A stretch of DNA of 64,000 nucleotides. Origin: Selenomonadales bacterium. GTDB lineage: Bacteria > Bacillota > Negativicutes > Selenomonadales > Selenomonadaceae. The stretch lies in contig CAAGHH010000018.1 in NCBI GenBank assembly GCA_900769615.1, positions 1 through 64,000 of the forward strand. Reading direction: 5' to 3'. This document shows positions 25,479-35,200 of this stretch, piece after piece (within the stretch, counting starts at the first letter, position 1; each line of letters starts with the position of its first letter). A program made the position numbers and the translations under genes. The notes under the pieces are model-generated. The model searched no databases and was not told the DNA's origin. It was given only the letters and a program-made list of their open reading frames with translations.

Positions 25479-26828
25479 TTATGACAAATAATCTGCTAAC
25501 GACTGGGGCAATATCCTAGCCCCTAAAGATAAGCTCATGTTGTAAATAGTCTGCTCCTGCATTAATTTTACAGCTAGTGCTGCTACATCAGTCGAGCTGA
25601 CATCAGTAATATCACTAGTTATAAGCTCACTTTGATTGCCCAGCATCGTCTGCACCGAGGTATAAAGCTGCTGACGAGCACCGAGCTTTGTTTGCGTGTT
25701 AAGCGTCGTTGAATGGGCTTCATCCGATATCGTCTGTCCATCGGTATTAAGCCAGTCATGCTCAGCAGCATTAACCTTAGCATGGACAGTCAGCATCTCA
25801 TTTAACATCGCTGTTCCTGATACCGTATTTCCTGAATTAACATCATCAAAGATATCCGAACCAAAAATTTCAGCTCCAGTGACATTTACCGTATCAGCTG
25901 TTGGTTCAGTAGTACCGTTTTTCTTAACCATCGATACCGCATTGTTATCACCAGTATAAGTTGCAATCTGCTGTTTTACGGTAGCAAATTTAAACGTAAC
26001 ATTTTTACCAGCAACCGTCGCTGTCATTGTTGCATTGGCATCTTTTATTTCACCAGTATTTTTAAAATATATTGAAACCTTTTTCGTAGGACTGGTTCCG
26101 CCCCAGCCAGCAATTTTTCCAACTGAATCAGCTGCCGGATCAACTACCGCATTAGCATTAGCCGCAACTTTATCCTTATAACCGCTTTCGACAAATTCCT
26201 TTGTGTAAATATTGCCATCGTTAGTATTTAAGTAATAGGTATTGCCATCACTGCCCGTAAGCGTCAGCATCTGCTTTAAATTACTGCTGCCAGTGCCATT
26301 AGCAAGACCATTGCTGCCACCAAAATAAGCCGCCTGATTATCATCAAGGGTCTTCGCTAATCCCCGCTGAACCTCCTCAACGGATAAACTGAATGGTTTC
26401 GTCAAATCTTTGGTACCGCCAAAAACATAACTGTCGCCTTGCATAGTATTGCCTAAGGAAATCAGCTCCTGAATCTCTGACATCATTTCCTTGCCGATAG
26501 CCTGCATATCCTGAGTATTATTGGTGGAATTAGCCGCAGCTACGGTCTTTTCTTTAAAAGTCGTCTGAATGTCAGTCATATTAACCAGTGCCGCATCTGA
26601 TGTTTTCATCCATGATATAGCGGTTTTTACGTTATTTGTATACTGACTGTTTTCGGTATCAGACACATCATAACGCAAATATTTGGAATACGCCACGGAG
26701 TCATCCGATGGGCGATGAAGCTTGCTGCCATCACCTTGTTCGAGTAACTTATCCTGACGATTATTAGCTTCATTTAATTGCTTTTGATAGCTATATACCA
26801 TTTGATTGCTGCTAACGCGAATGGACAT
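25479..26828 (-). CDS. flgL: Hook-filament junction protein FlgL (HAP3)
   Basis: 449 residues. The N-terminus MSIRVSSNQMVYSYQKQLNEANNRQDKLLEQ and the HRPSDDSVAYSKYLRYD motif are flagellin-like, as in all FlgL proteins; the C-terminus (TLNTQTKLGARQQLYTSVQTMLGNQSEL... VKLMQEQTIYNMSLSLGARILP) is the matching D1/D0 helix. A Thr/Asn-rich insertion of about 170 residues separates the two, making it longer than the usual 300. It joins the hook to the filament together with FlgK, encoded 20 bases upstream. Confidence 0.93.
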   Translation of the reverse strand: MSIRVSSNQMVYSYQKQLNEANNRQDKLLEQGDGSKLHRPSDDSVAYSKYLRYDVSDTENSQYTNNVKTAISWMKTSDAALVNMTDIQTTFKEKTVAAANSTNNTQDMQAIGKEMMSEIQELISLGNTMQGDSYVFGGTKDLTKPFSLSVEEVQRGLAKTLDDNQAAYFGGSNGLANGTGSSNLKQMLTLTGSDGNTYYLNTNDGNIYTKEFVESGYKDKVAANANAVVDPAADSVGKIAGWGGTSPTKKVSIYFKNTGEIKDANATMTATVAGKNVTFKFATVKQQIATYTGDNNAVSMVKKNGTTEPTADTVNVTGAEIFGSDIFDDVNSGNTVSGTAMLNEMLTVHAKVNAAEHDWLNTDGQTISDEAHSTTLNTQTKLGARQQLYTSVQTMLGNQSELITSDITDVSSTDVAALAVKLMQEQTIYNMSLSLGARILPQSLADYLS

Positions 26829-26848
26829 ATTATTTCACCTCTTATTTA

Positions 26849-28594
26849 TTATCTGCCAACCATGCCCGTACTGTTAATGAGCTTATCTAGCATCTCATCC
26901 ATAGTGGTAAGGCAACGCGAGCAGGCACTATACCCTTGCTGGAACATTATCATATTGGTAAGTTCTTCATTCCAGTCAACACCAGAAGTTGAAGAACGCC
27001 AGCTGACAATCTGATTGATAAGATCATCCTGTGCATCGGCTTTATCATCAACTGACTCTGAATCACTGCCTAGCTGGCTCATCATCGAATTATAATAAGC
27101 ATTGAGTGAAATATTATCAATTGCCCGTTTGTCATTGCTGATAGCCGTACCATTAAAACTTATATCAGCGGTAGTCTTGACATTGCTCTTTTCCAGATTA
27201 AACAGTGAACTCATATTTACCGCATTAGTGCCATCCTTAGGACCATTAGCAGTCACACTGTAAGTGTCAAGATACGCTCCATTGGCGTCAGTATTCTGCG
27301 TTACCGTAAATGATCTGGCGGCAATAAGACTAGTTCCGCCAGTTGCCGCAATTGCTGTATTTATCGAAAGGGCATTAATGATATTGACACCATCAAGATT
27401 TGTCTTAGCTGCCACCGTACCATCAATTTTAACCGATGGGCGCCGGGTTGTTACCCCATTGGCAGTGCTTTCCGTATAAGCCAATGAACGCTTGACCGTG
27501 CCATTTTGCATTTCAGTTGCCACAACTGAGTGCGTATCGCTATCCCAAGTATAAACAGTGTTATTATCACCAAAAAAGTTAATACCAAAAGTTGGACCAT
27601 CAGCTTTTCCCAAGCTGCTATCTGAACCATCAATACCTGCGCCCTGCTGATGCATATTGTTAAACGTCGTCAGCATAAAGCCAGCCATATCAGCCATTTT
27701 ATCAATATAGCTTTTATCCTCAGCGATAGTATCAAGCTGAGCTTTCAGTGAACCATCAGTTGGAATGTAGGCAATACCTGATTCTTTTATCTGAATCGAA
27801 TAATCATTGATACCATAAGTGCTGTTGGCAATCGGCGTTGACATCTCCAGCGTCAGCCGATTAATGCCATTGACCATCGATACACCATTTGATACTACCG
27901 TATACATACCATTATCGTCTTCATAGACATTAAGGTTCATGTACCCTGACAGCTCATCGACAAGCAAATCCCGCTTATCGCGCAAATCATTGGCCGAAGC
28001 ACCAGTAGCCTCAGTCGACATAATATTTTGATTGAGCTTTGTCAACTGATTTGTGATGTCATTGATTTTTGTCAGCGTCGAGCTCATATCGTCATATTGC
28101 GCATTAATCTGCGACTGCATTTGCTGCGTAGCAGTTTTTAATTTATCTGTAAAAACATTGCCTTTTTCGATTACCGCCACGCGATTGCTATCAGTAGAAG
28201 CATTAGCCGATAAATCCTGCCAGGCTTTATAAAACTCCTCCATAGAATTTAAAATACCTGTTTTATCTGAGTCATTAAATATAGCCTCTACCTTATCATA
28301 GTTAGTCTGACAAGTCTTGTAATACTGCTGCTGCGCTGTTTCACTCCAAAACTGCTTATCAGCATAAATATTGCGTGCTCGCTGAATGGATACCGAATCT
28401 ACACCAGTACCAACAATAACATCACCATAAAGCGAAGAAACATTTTGACCACGAGTAGCGGCTAAATTTACGCTTTGACGTGAATAGCCTTCGGTTGAAG
28501 CATTGGTTATATTGTGTCCTACGGTATCAAGTGACAGCTGATTGGAAAAAACTCCTCGCACCATCGTATTTAATCCCGAAAATGTGGAACGCAT
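26849..28594 (-). CDS. flgK: Hook-associated protein FlgK (HAP1)
   Basis: 581 residues. The N-terminal MRSTFSGLNTMVRGVFSNQLSLDTVGHNITNASTEGYSRQSV is the conserved rod/hook-family start; LRDKRDLLVDELSGYMNL and the C-terminal TSGVDWNEELTNMIMFQQGYSACSRCLTTMDEMLDKLIN complete the family pattern. It sits between flgL and the flgN-like genes and forms the first junction zone after the hook. The pair CSRC near the C-terminus is unusual for a secreted flagellar protein. Confidence 0.95.
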   Translation of the reverse strand: MRSTFSGLNTMVRGVFSNQLSLDTVGHNITNASTEGYSRQSVNLAATRGQNVSSLYGDVIVGTGVDSVSIQRARNIYADKQFWSETAQQQYYKTCQTNYDKVEAIFNDSDKTGILNSMEEFYKAWQDLSANASTDSNRVAVIEKGNVFTDKLKTATQQMQSQINAQYDDMSSTLTKINDITNQLTKLNQNIMSTEATGASANDLRDKRDLLVDELSGYMNLNVYEDDNGMYTVVSNGVSMVNGINRLTLEMSTPIANSTYGINDYSIQIKESGIAYIPTDGSLKAQLDTIAEDKSYIDKMADMAGFMLTTFNNMHQQGAGIDGSDSSLGKADGPTFGINFFGDNNTVYTWDSDTHSVVATEMQNGTVKRSLAYTESTANGVTTRRPSVKIDGTVAAKTNLDGVNIINALSINTAIAATGGTSLIAARSFTVTQNTDANGAYLDTYSVTANGPKDGTNAVNMSSLFNLEKSNVKTTADISFNGTAISNDKRAIDNISLNAYYNSMMSQLGSDSESVDDKADAQDDLINQIVSWRSSTSGVDWNEELTNMIMFQQGYSACSRCLTTMDEMLDKLINSTGMVGR

Positions 28595-28659
28595 ATTATC
28601 ACCTTTTCTTTTTCATTTATCAAACTTAGTAATCTACAAAATAAAATTCCGGCGCTTAT

Positions 28660-29130
28660 TCAGACGTTTGCATCAAACATCTTAATTTTCCGCCGGTTTT
28701 CCAGTTCTGCCGCCCCTGGTGGCGTATAGGTATCATTAGCAGCTGTCTGCGTAATAACATTTATATGATAATCTATAAATTCCTTACTGCGCTTTAATAA
28801 TTCCTGCGTAACTTTTAGCTTTTGTCCCAGCTCATTTTCTATATGACCAGCTTCAGCTACGAGCTTTAAAGCTCTGTCTCGCATAATACTTTGGGGCTTA
28901 GACGCAATATACTCATTTAAACTAGCAGCTTGGTTTTGCGCCAAAAACGAAGCTTCACGGTTAGCTAACAGGTTAAGCTTTGTTAAAATCGGCTCTACTG
29001 CCTGCACTGCTTCCGTTACGCCACTGCCATTGGTATTTTCTTTTAAAGCCTTGCCGATAGCACGTAAACCTGCTAAACATTCCTTGCTTAGTAATAGCTG
29101 TACCTGCAATAACTTTATAGCGTCATTCAT
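28660..29130 (-). CDS. FlgN-like/flagellar accessory protein
   Basis: 156 residues, almost wholly helical (LLQVQLLLSKECLAGLRAIGKALKEN, LLANREASFLAQNQAA, RALKLVAEAGHIENELGQKLKVTQELLKRSKEFIDYHINVI). The tail ends TYTPPGAAELENRRKIKMFDANV, the kind of C-terminal helix FlgN proteins use to bind FlgK. It is 29 bases downstream of a clearer FlgN gene and directly upstream of flgK. It could be a second export chaperone or a paralogue with another role. Confidence 0.5.
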   Translation of the reverse strand: MNDAIKLLQVQLLLSKECLAGLRAIGKALKENTNGSGVTEAVQAVEPILTKLNLLANREASFLAQNQAASLNEYIASKPQSIMRDRALKLVAEAGHIENELGQKLKVTQELLKRSKEFIDYHINVITQTAANDTYTPPGAAELENRRKIKMFDANV

Positions 29131-29159
29131 TAAATTTCACCCTGTCATCCTGCACTATA

Positions 29160-29645
29160 TTACGCATCAAATTCAAAATTCTTGCGGTGGGACACGACCT
29201 CGCCTCCACGGCTGCCATAAGCCGGTTCAACCTGAGCTCCGCCAATGCGATTTAAATGATAAGCAGCTGCTTTCATAGCTGCCTTTATCAACACCGCATT
29301 GTTATCGCTTAATTCCTTGGCTTCATGCGTGCTTTGGTCTAGCGCCTTATAGAGCTGGCTTAGTATTTGCCTTAACTGCGGAGTTGGAGCTGACTCTATA
29401 ACCTTTGTCATAGGCGTATCTTTTTTAATTGTCCGATTTTCCACAGCTAAATGAATAAGTGCCTTTTGTCTTTTTTGCTCCAGTTCACCAATGCGTTTAG
29501 TCAGTGGTTCTTCTTCCTTGAGCAAATTCTCAAGCGTAGCCATATCTATCATAATAAGCGCTTGATGCTTTTTTTTCGCTAAGGCAATAAGCTGAACATA
29601 TATTTTATTTAATTCATTTAGAGCCGATGCCAAATCCTGCCACAT
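29160..29645 (-). CDS. flgN: FlgN-family flagellar export chaperone
   Basis: 161 residues, helical: DLASALNELNKIYVQLIALAKKKHQALIMIDMATLENLLKEEEPLTKRIGELEQKRQKAL, the FlgN pattern of an N-terminal coiled coil with the conserved LKEEE. The C-terminal region ends SRGGEVVSHRKNFEFDA. FlgN escorts the junction proteins FlgK and FlgL to the export gate. It lies 12 bases after flgM and before flgK, the standard gene order. Confidence 0.8.
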   Translation of the reverse strand: MWQDLASALNELNKIYVQLIALAKKKHQALIMIDMATLENLLKEEEPLTKRIGELEQKRQKALIHLAVENRTIKKDTPMTKVIESAPTPQLRQILSQLYKALDQSTHEAKELSDNNAVLIKAAMKAAAYHLNRIGGAQVEPAYGSRGGEVVSHRKNFEFDA

Positions 29646-29657
29646 AAAATTCTCCTA

Positions 29658-29936
29658 TTAAAACCGCGTGCGCAAAATACTCATTGCCACTTTGCCAGCA
29701 TCTATTTCATAAGTACCAGCTGCCATTTGCTGACTGATAGCATTTACTTTATCCATTCTTACTTCATCGCTATCACGAAGTTTTTGCAACAGCGAACTAA
29801 AGCTTTGTGCTCCGCTTGATAACTGCACTTCATCAGCTACAACAGTGTTTGGCGTTTTTTCCAATCGTTTAGCCTGAGAACTGCTGCTGACATTATAAGC
29901 TCCCGTCACCGCCTGAATATTGTTATTTATAATCAT
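29658..29936 (-). CDS. flgM: Anti-sigma-28 factor FlgM
   Basis: 92 residues. The C-terminal half has the FlgM motif: ADEVQLSSGAQSFSSLLQKLRDSDEVRMDKVNAISQQMAAGTYEIDAGKVAMSIL. FlgM binds the flagellar sigma factor until the hook is complete, then is exported. Its target sigma factor is not encoded in the window, but sigma-28-like promoters precede both flagellin genes. AGGTGG lies before the start. Confidence 0.93.
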   Translation of the reverse strand: MIINNNIQAVTGAYNVSSSSQAKRLEKTPNTVVADEVQLSSGAQSFSSLLQKLRDSDEVRMDKVNAISQQMAAGTYEIDAGKVAMSILRTRF

Positions 29937-30018
29937 AAAGGGTCACCACCTGTCGGTTAAAAACTCACTAAAATACAATAATACAATTTCACAATCGTCC
30001 TCTGTAGATTCTATCGAA

Positions 30019-30052
30019 AAAAATAGCAGGAGACTTAACTCCTGCTATCGCA
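30019..30052 (-). terminator. Rho-independent terminator after yvyF-like gene
   Basis: Minus-strand stem ATAGCAGGAG / CTCCTGCTAT with a six-base loop, followed by seven T. It lies between the zinc-ribbon gene and flgM, suggesting that flgM and its downstream genes also have their own start of transcription. Confidence 0.85.
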
Positions 30053-30076
30053 AAATTCTAATTCTTATTTAATAAA

Positions 30077-30481
30077 TCAGCGCAGATTCTTGCGTGAATA
30101 CATTCCCTGATGTTTGCCGCTAGCCTGCTTAGCCGCAATTATCGCCTGCGACTGCTTCTGCAAATCCGCCCGCATGGACTCCATACAGCTTTGGCAAATC
30201 TTACCAGTTGTTATCGGAGCTCCACATTTTTCACAAGGATAAGTCATTTTCACGCCAACCTGAACAAACCGTCCTTCACGAATCATTTTCTTTATCATGG
30301 CTTCGGGCGCATGGGTTGCTTCAACAATATCAACTATCGTACTGTTTGGATTGTCACGAACAAAGTTAATTACTTCAGCTTCTTTTTTTTGCAGTTTATC
30401 ATAACAGTCAAGGCAGACATGCAAGCCTGTATCCGAAAACAGTCGTCCACACATAGGACAATTTTTTATCTTTCCTGCCAT
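30077..30481 (-). CDS. YvyF-like zinc-ribbon flagellar protein
   Basis: 134 residues from ATG 30481, preceded by GAGGGGAAA; an upstream ATG lacks such a site. It has two zinc ribbons: CPMCGRLF...CLDCY at the N-terminus and CEKCGAPITTGKICQSC near the C-terminus, with a winged-helix-like segment (TIVDIVEATHAPEAMIKKMIREGRFVQVG) between. This is the layout of YvyF/FlgM-operon proteins (TIGR03826 type) that head the flgM-flgN-flgK cluster in Bacillus and relatives. The molecular role is not well established. Confidence 0.8.
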   Translation of the reverse strand: MAGKIKNCPMCGRLFSDTGLHVCLDCYDKLQKKEAEVINFVRDNPNSTIVDIVEATHAPEAMIKKMIREGRFVQVGVKMTYPCEKCGAPITTGKICQSCMESMRADLQKQSQAIIAAKQASGKHQGMYSRKNLR

Positions 30482-30546
30482 AAGCTTTCCCCTCATATTT
30501 ATAAATTTCGCTAACATTACGTCACTACCACATAGTAGTAATTCAC

Positions 30547-30573
30547 CATCAGGCAGGAAAATTCCTGCTGGAT
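30547..30573 (-). terminator. Possible weak terminator after tpsB
   Basis: A hairpin GCAGGAA / TTCCTGC lies just past the tpsB stop on the minus strand. It is not followed by a proper T-run, so it may only stabilise the 3' end or allow read-through. Confidence 0.35.
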
Positions 30574-32264
30574 TACCAAATTTTACCTAGCATAAACCAA
30601 GTACGGCCTTTAGCTTTGGCAGCTTCACTCATATTAGGATCTTGGCCTATCCTGCGCGCATAATCAAGCCGCATAAACCAATCACCAGCCTGATTGTAAG
30701 CTAAGCCTACTCCCCAGCCTTTGAGTATACCATAAGATTTACTGCCTTCCTTCATGCCATCCTTATTGTAACGGACATTGCCAGCATCAAAATAAATACT
30801 TGGAATTAAACCAGATTTCGTATAAAACCTAGTCTCTATAGTTCCTAAAATGCCTTCATCACCTGAGAGCTCGCCCTGCGGATAAGCTCTGACACCATTA
30901 GCACCGCCTAAATAAAATTCTTCCGAGCTATCGAGATTATTGCTGGCCTTTTGTCCGGATATTTTGATTAAAGCATCCGCGCTATGACCAAGGCGCTGCG
31001 TAACCGCAGCGTTTGCTTCAGCTTTGGTATAATGCGAAGCTACATGACCATTTTGCATTAAACTATTGGCATATTCTGAGTCTATTCCCAGCTCACCTGT
31101 CAAAATATTAATGCCATATTCAACGCTTACATCAGCCGCACGATTAAAGCCATCTAAGCCTGCATGAACACTATGCGAATGTTTCTTGCTGGAAATACTG
31201 CTGCTATTTTGCGACAAATTATCCTCAAGCGCCCGATAATCATAACCATATTTAAACGTCAGACTGCGATCCGCATAGTGATAGAGTGGATATTTGCCAA
31301 ATAAACTAACTGTCTTGGCATTGCCATCTGGCTTTATACCCATATCACGCGGTGCTATATTATAGTCCATCTGACTGTAGCCAACGCCAAGCATCGTACC
31401 GCCATGACCAACCAAGGTTTCATAATTTACATAGTAATTATGCATGTGCGAATTTGATATAATCCCGCCAACACTTACTTTATCACCATTACCACTGGCA
31501 TTATAAATATTTTCCTGCAAGCCATAACGATAACGTCCTGAACTTTGACTGCCATAATTTTCGGCATAGAGAATCGTACTGCTCGGTTTGCCTTTTTCCA
31601 AACGAATCATAAGATCGCTAGTGCCAAATTTTTCACCAGGGCTCAGCACACCTACTGCCCGATTGCCATTGATATCCGATAGATTATATAACACTGTTTC
31701 CAAGGCATTAGTTTTGATGATACTATCTTCCTTCAGACCGGCGGTAAATTTATGCACGGCATTTTCTGTCATTTGACCGCTATTAGCTAGCTTTATCTTG
31801 CCATAGCGCCCCGGAATTACTTTTATTAGTATCATGCCATCCGTGCTCTCCTGTGCCGGCACATAGGCAGCAGCTGCTGGATAACCATTTTGCCGGCAAA
31901 AACTGGTAAGCGCATCAAGCGTATGATTAAGCTGGCTTAATGTTTTTTCTTTGCCCATGCCATCCTGCAATATCTTAGTAAGCGCCATCTTATCTAAATA
32001 AAGCTCTGGTGCTTCCAATCTGAAATTTGCTATATCAAATTTCACTTCGGTATTTACCGGCAAACTAGCTGGAGTTTTATCTTCTAATGTTGCCTTAGCG
32101 GGCTCGGCCAATTTTTCTGGTAAGTTTTGATGTGCATCCGACATAGCCGGCGCCGCCTGAGCGGCATTGCCATTTACCAATATACTTAAGACCGCTGCCG
32201 CTGCCACTTTTGCTAACGACGTATTGATTAGCCATGATTTTTTATTACTGCCATTACCTGTCAT
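30573..32264 (-). CDS. TpsB outer-membrane transporter of two-partner secretion
   Basis: 563 residues. A long signal peptide (KVAAAAVLSILVNGNAAQAA) is followed by a POTRA domain (about 55-165: FRLEAPELYLDKMALTKIL, LDALTSFCRQNGYPAAAAYVP, LIKVIPGRYGKIKL) and a ShlB/FhaC-type 16-strand barrel (LYAENYGSQSSGRYRYG, FYLGGANGVRAYPQGE, with the conserved motif VRAYP of loop 6). It ends in W, as usual for outer-membrane barrels. It exports the TpsA protein encoded 24 bases upstream across the outer membrane, again showing the cell is diderm. Confidence 0.88.
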   Translation of the reverse strand: MTGNGSNKKSWLINTSLAKVAAAAVLSILVNGNAAQAAPAMSDAHQNLPEKLAEPAKATLEDKTPASLPVNTEVKFDIANFRLEAPELYLDKMALTKILQDGMGKEKTLSQLNHTLDALTSFCRQNGYPAAAAYVPAQESTDGMILIKVIPGRYGKIKLANSGQMTENAVHKFTAGLKEDSIIKTNALETVLYNLSDINGNRAVGVLSPGEKFGTSDLMIRLEKGKPSSTILYAENYGSQSSGRYRYGLQENIYNASGNGDKVSVGGIISNSHMHNYYVNYETLVGHGGTMLGVGYSQMDYNIAPRDMGIKPDGNAKTVSLFGKYPLYHYADRSLTFKYGYDYRALEDNLSQNSSSISSKKHSHSVHAGLDGFNRAADVSVEYGINILTGELGIDSEYANSLMQNGHVASHYTKAEANAAVTQRLGHSADALIKISGQKASNNLDSSEEFYLGGANGVRAYPQGELSGDEGILGTIETRFYTKSGLIPSIYFDAGNVRYNKDGMKEGSKSYGILKGWGVGLAYNQAGDWFMRLDYARRIGQDPNMSEAAKAKGRTWFMLGKIW

Positions 32265-32288
32265 TTAACTTTTCATCTCCATAAATCA

Positions 32289-35200
32289 TCATGCTTCAGC
32301 GGTAAGATTAACGCCGGTTCCTTCCGAACTCAAAGCGATAGCTGCCTTGCTGGCTACATCAGCGCCAGCTAAATTTACTACCGTTTTACTGCCTTTAAGC
32401 TGCATTGAAGCCTGCCTATCATCCTCATCTTCGCCAGTACCAATATTAGCAATTAAATTACCATTAATATCGCGATATTCGATAGCTGTACTGCCGGTAA
32501 GCTTTAGATTATTCGCGCCATCACCTGATGCCTGCTGATAGGAAGTATTATCCGGCGTAAATTTAATATCCTTAGCCACGTCTTTTATTACTTCATTAGT
32601 AACATCACCAGCAGTTTTATTATGATCAGGATCAACAACTATGTTAGCGTCAGGCAGTAAAGCTCTAGTTACTTTGACCGCTGTTTTATTAGTGCTATCC
32701 TGCGTAAACGTATAATTCTGACCATAATTACCGCTAGTACGGTTATTATACCAGCCCCAAACCGGGTAAATATCATACCGCACATCAGTACTGTCCTTTT
32801 CATCCTCGGCTAATTTAAAGCTGAAATCTTGCTCCATTTGGTTTTTGTCAGCATCAACAACACCATAAAATTGACCATTATAAGTATTTGGCAGTTTTTC
32901 GCCTAATCTAAATTCTTGTGGATTAGCTTTTACAGTCACCGCAGCTCGCGTAATTGTACCATGACCTGCCAGCGTATCTTTAGTGAGTTGATAATTGTCA
33001 TTATTGATACTAATAGCATAGCTGACATCATGATATTTAAGCTCATTCGTATCTTCGCTAATACCAGCATTTTTATCATCATACCATGCTTTTTTTACTA
33101 CCAAATTAATATTATCATCACCAATTACATTAGTCGCCTTGATATTATTTATCGCATCCTTGACAGCAGTCGTACCATCATATTCTTTACTGGCATCCGC
33201 TATAGCAAATGTCAGCGTACGCTTATCAATAACACCCATTCCCTTAAGCTTAATATCGGTGCTGCCATCAGCTCCACTTATAAGTTCAACTTGGCTGTTA
33301 CTGCCAGCTATCGGCTCAACGACTAATTCATAATTAGTATTATCAACATTTACTTTATAATCAACATCATGTGTTCCAGCATTTTTATCACTATAAGCTG
33401 CGTCTTGCGGATTGAATTTTAAGATATCATTTACTTTATCGCCGTTACGATCAATAACCGTCGTATCTATCAATTTATCTACCGTAGCATAAGGATTGTT
33501 TACCAGCTCAGTTGTACCATCATATACCTTGTTCACCAGCTCACTTGGCTGTTTGACTTTAAGCGTTGCTTTGCTGATATTACCTTGACCATTGCCTATA
33601 TCATCTAATTCATAGTTAGTTAGCACACTGCTGTCACCAGCCTTGAGCGCTGCCAAAATTCCTTTATAGCTTACGTCTTTAGCGGTTCCTGCGTTTTTAT
33701 CACAGTAGACACCAGTTATTTGACTATTATCCAGCGTCAAACCATCACGATTAATAACCTCAGCACCAAGCTTAGTTCCAGCATTAAGCGTAGCATTTAT
33801 ATTATCTGTAACCGCATTGGTTCCGTCATAGATCTTGCTGACATCAGCAAAATTTACCTTAAGCTGGCGTTTAGCAATATCCCCCGTGCCATTAAGGTTA
33901 AGGCTCGTACCATCCCAGCCACTGAAGCTATTGCTGTCAATAGTAAAGTTATCAAGGTTTTTTAATTCCAGTTTATAAGTTACTGACTTGTCTTTTCCCG
34001 CATTGGCATCAGCATAATTAGCCTCTTTAACTGAAAAATCAAGTTTTTCCTCTTTGTCTTTACTGCCATCAGCCTGTTTTAAGATCACGCTTAAAGTTTT
34101 GACATTATCCTTAGCTGCTATTAAACTGCTGCCATCTTCGGTTTTATGCTCAACTTTGCTATCACCATTGTAAATTTTATTAGCTTTCGCCAGCAGCACC
34201 TTTAAATTGCTGTCAGTTATTTTCAGCTTATTAATCGTTCCGCCACCGACAAAGGTATCGGCAGTAACTGGTGTTAGTGTTTGCGTATCGTCGCCAGCAT
34301 TTAGCACATAATTATCAGCATCAGCTCCCAAGGCTGCCGCTAAACCAGTATATTTTACTTTATTGCTGATAACATCAGGACTAGCAACGAACTTGCCATC
34401 AGTATCCATATAGCCATAGCTTCCATTTATAGCTGCACTAGCAAAAGTATCTCCCGCAACCAATCCCGTAGTGGCAGTAGCCTGTTCTAACACCGCATTG
34501 ACTTTAGCATAAGTTGAACCATCATAATCCTTAACTGGATCGGTAAATGTGATATTTAAACTACGCTTTTTAATATCGCCCTTGCCTAAAACATAACTCG
34601 TGCCATTTTCCTTTGTTAGCTCACTGCCATCAGCATTAAGCAGCTGATAGTTGCCCGCATCACTTCCGGTAAGTGCTACTTCATAGTATACGTCTTTAGC
34701 CTGACCCGCATTTTTATCTGAATAACGACCAGACATAGCATTAGCCAAATTACTAGTACTGCCATTTATGGTTACGTCATCATTACCGGTCAGCCCGCTA
34801 TCATTGGTTTTAGTTGCAATCTCTATTCTATTAGCTAAGCTGTTATTTTCTATAGCCGTCGTACCATCATAAATTTTGCTTAAAGTGGGCACATCATTTG
34901 CCTTAACATAAAGCTTACGCTTGGTAATAGCTCCCTTGCCCGTTGCCCTATCACTGATTTCATAATTATTAAGTACGCCAGCATTACCAGCTGTTAACGC
35001 TCCCGCGATACCACTATAATTAATATCCTTGCCATCAGCAGCATTTTTGTCAGCATACTCACCACTGACTCTAACATTATCAATATTTAAACCATCACGA
35101 GCTATAACATCAGCGCCGACCTTAGTACCAGCATTTAGCTTAGCACTAATCGGACTTGTAACCGCTTTGGTGCCATCATAAGTTTTGCTGATATCAGCAA

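Noticed and set aside
32289..32600. Possible contact-dependent inhibition toxin at the C-terminus of TpsA
   Set aside because: The last 100 residues are simple strand repeats without a VENN-type marker or toxin domain, and no immunity gene follows; it is an adhesin.
32916..33326. Open reading frame on the + strand opposite tpsA
   Set aside because: It is a shadow of the repetitive tpsA gene, has no ribosome-binding site and its hydrophobic content comes from complementary codons.
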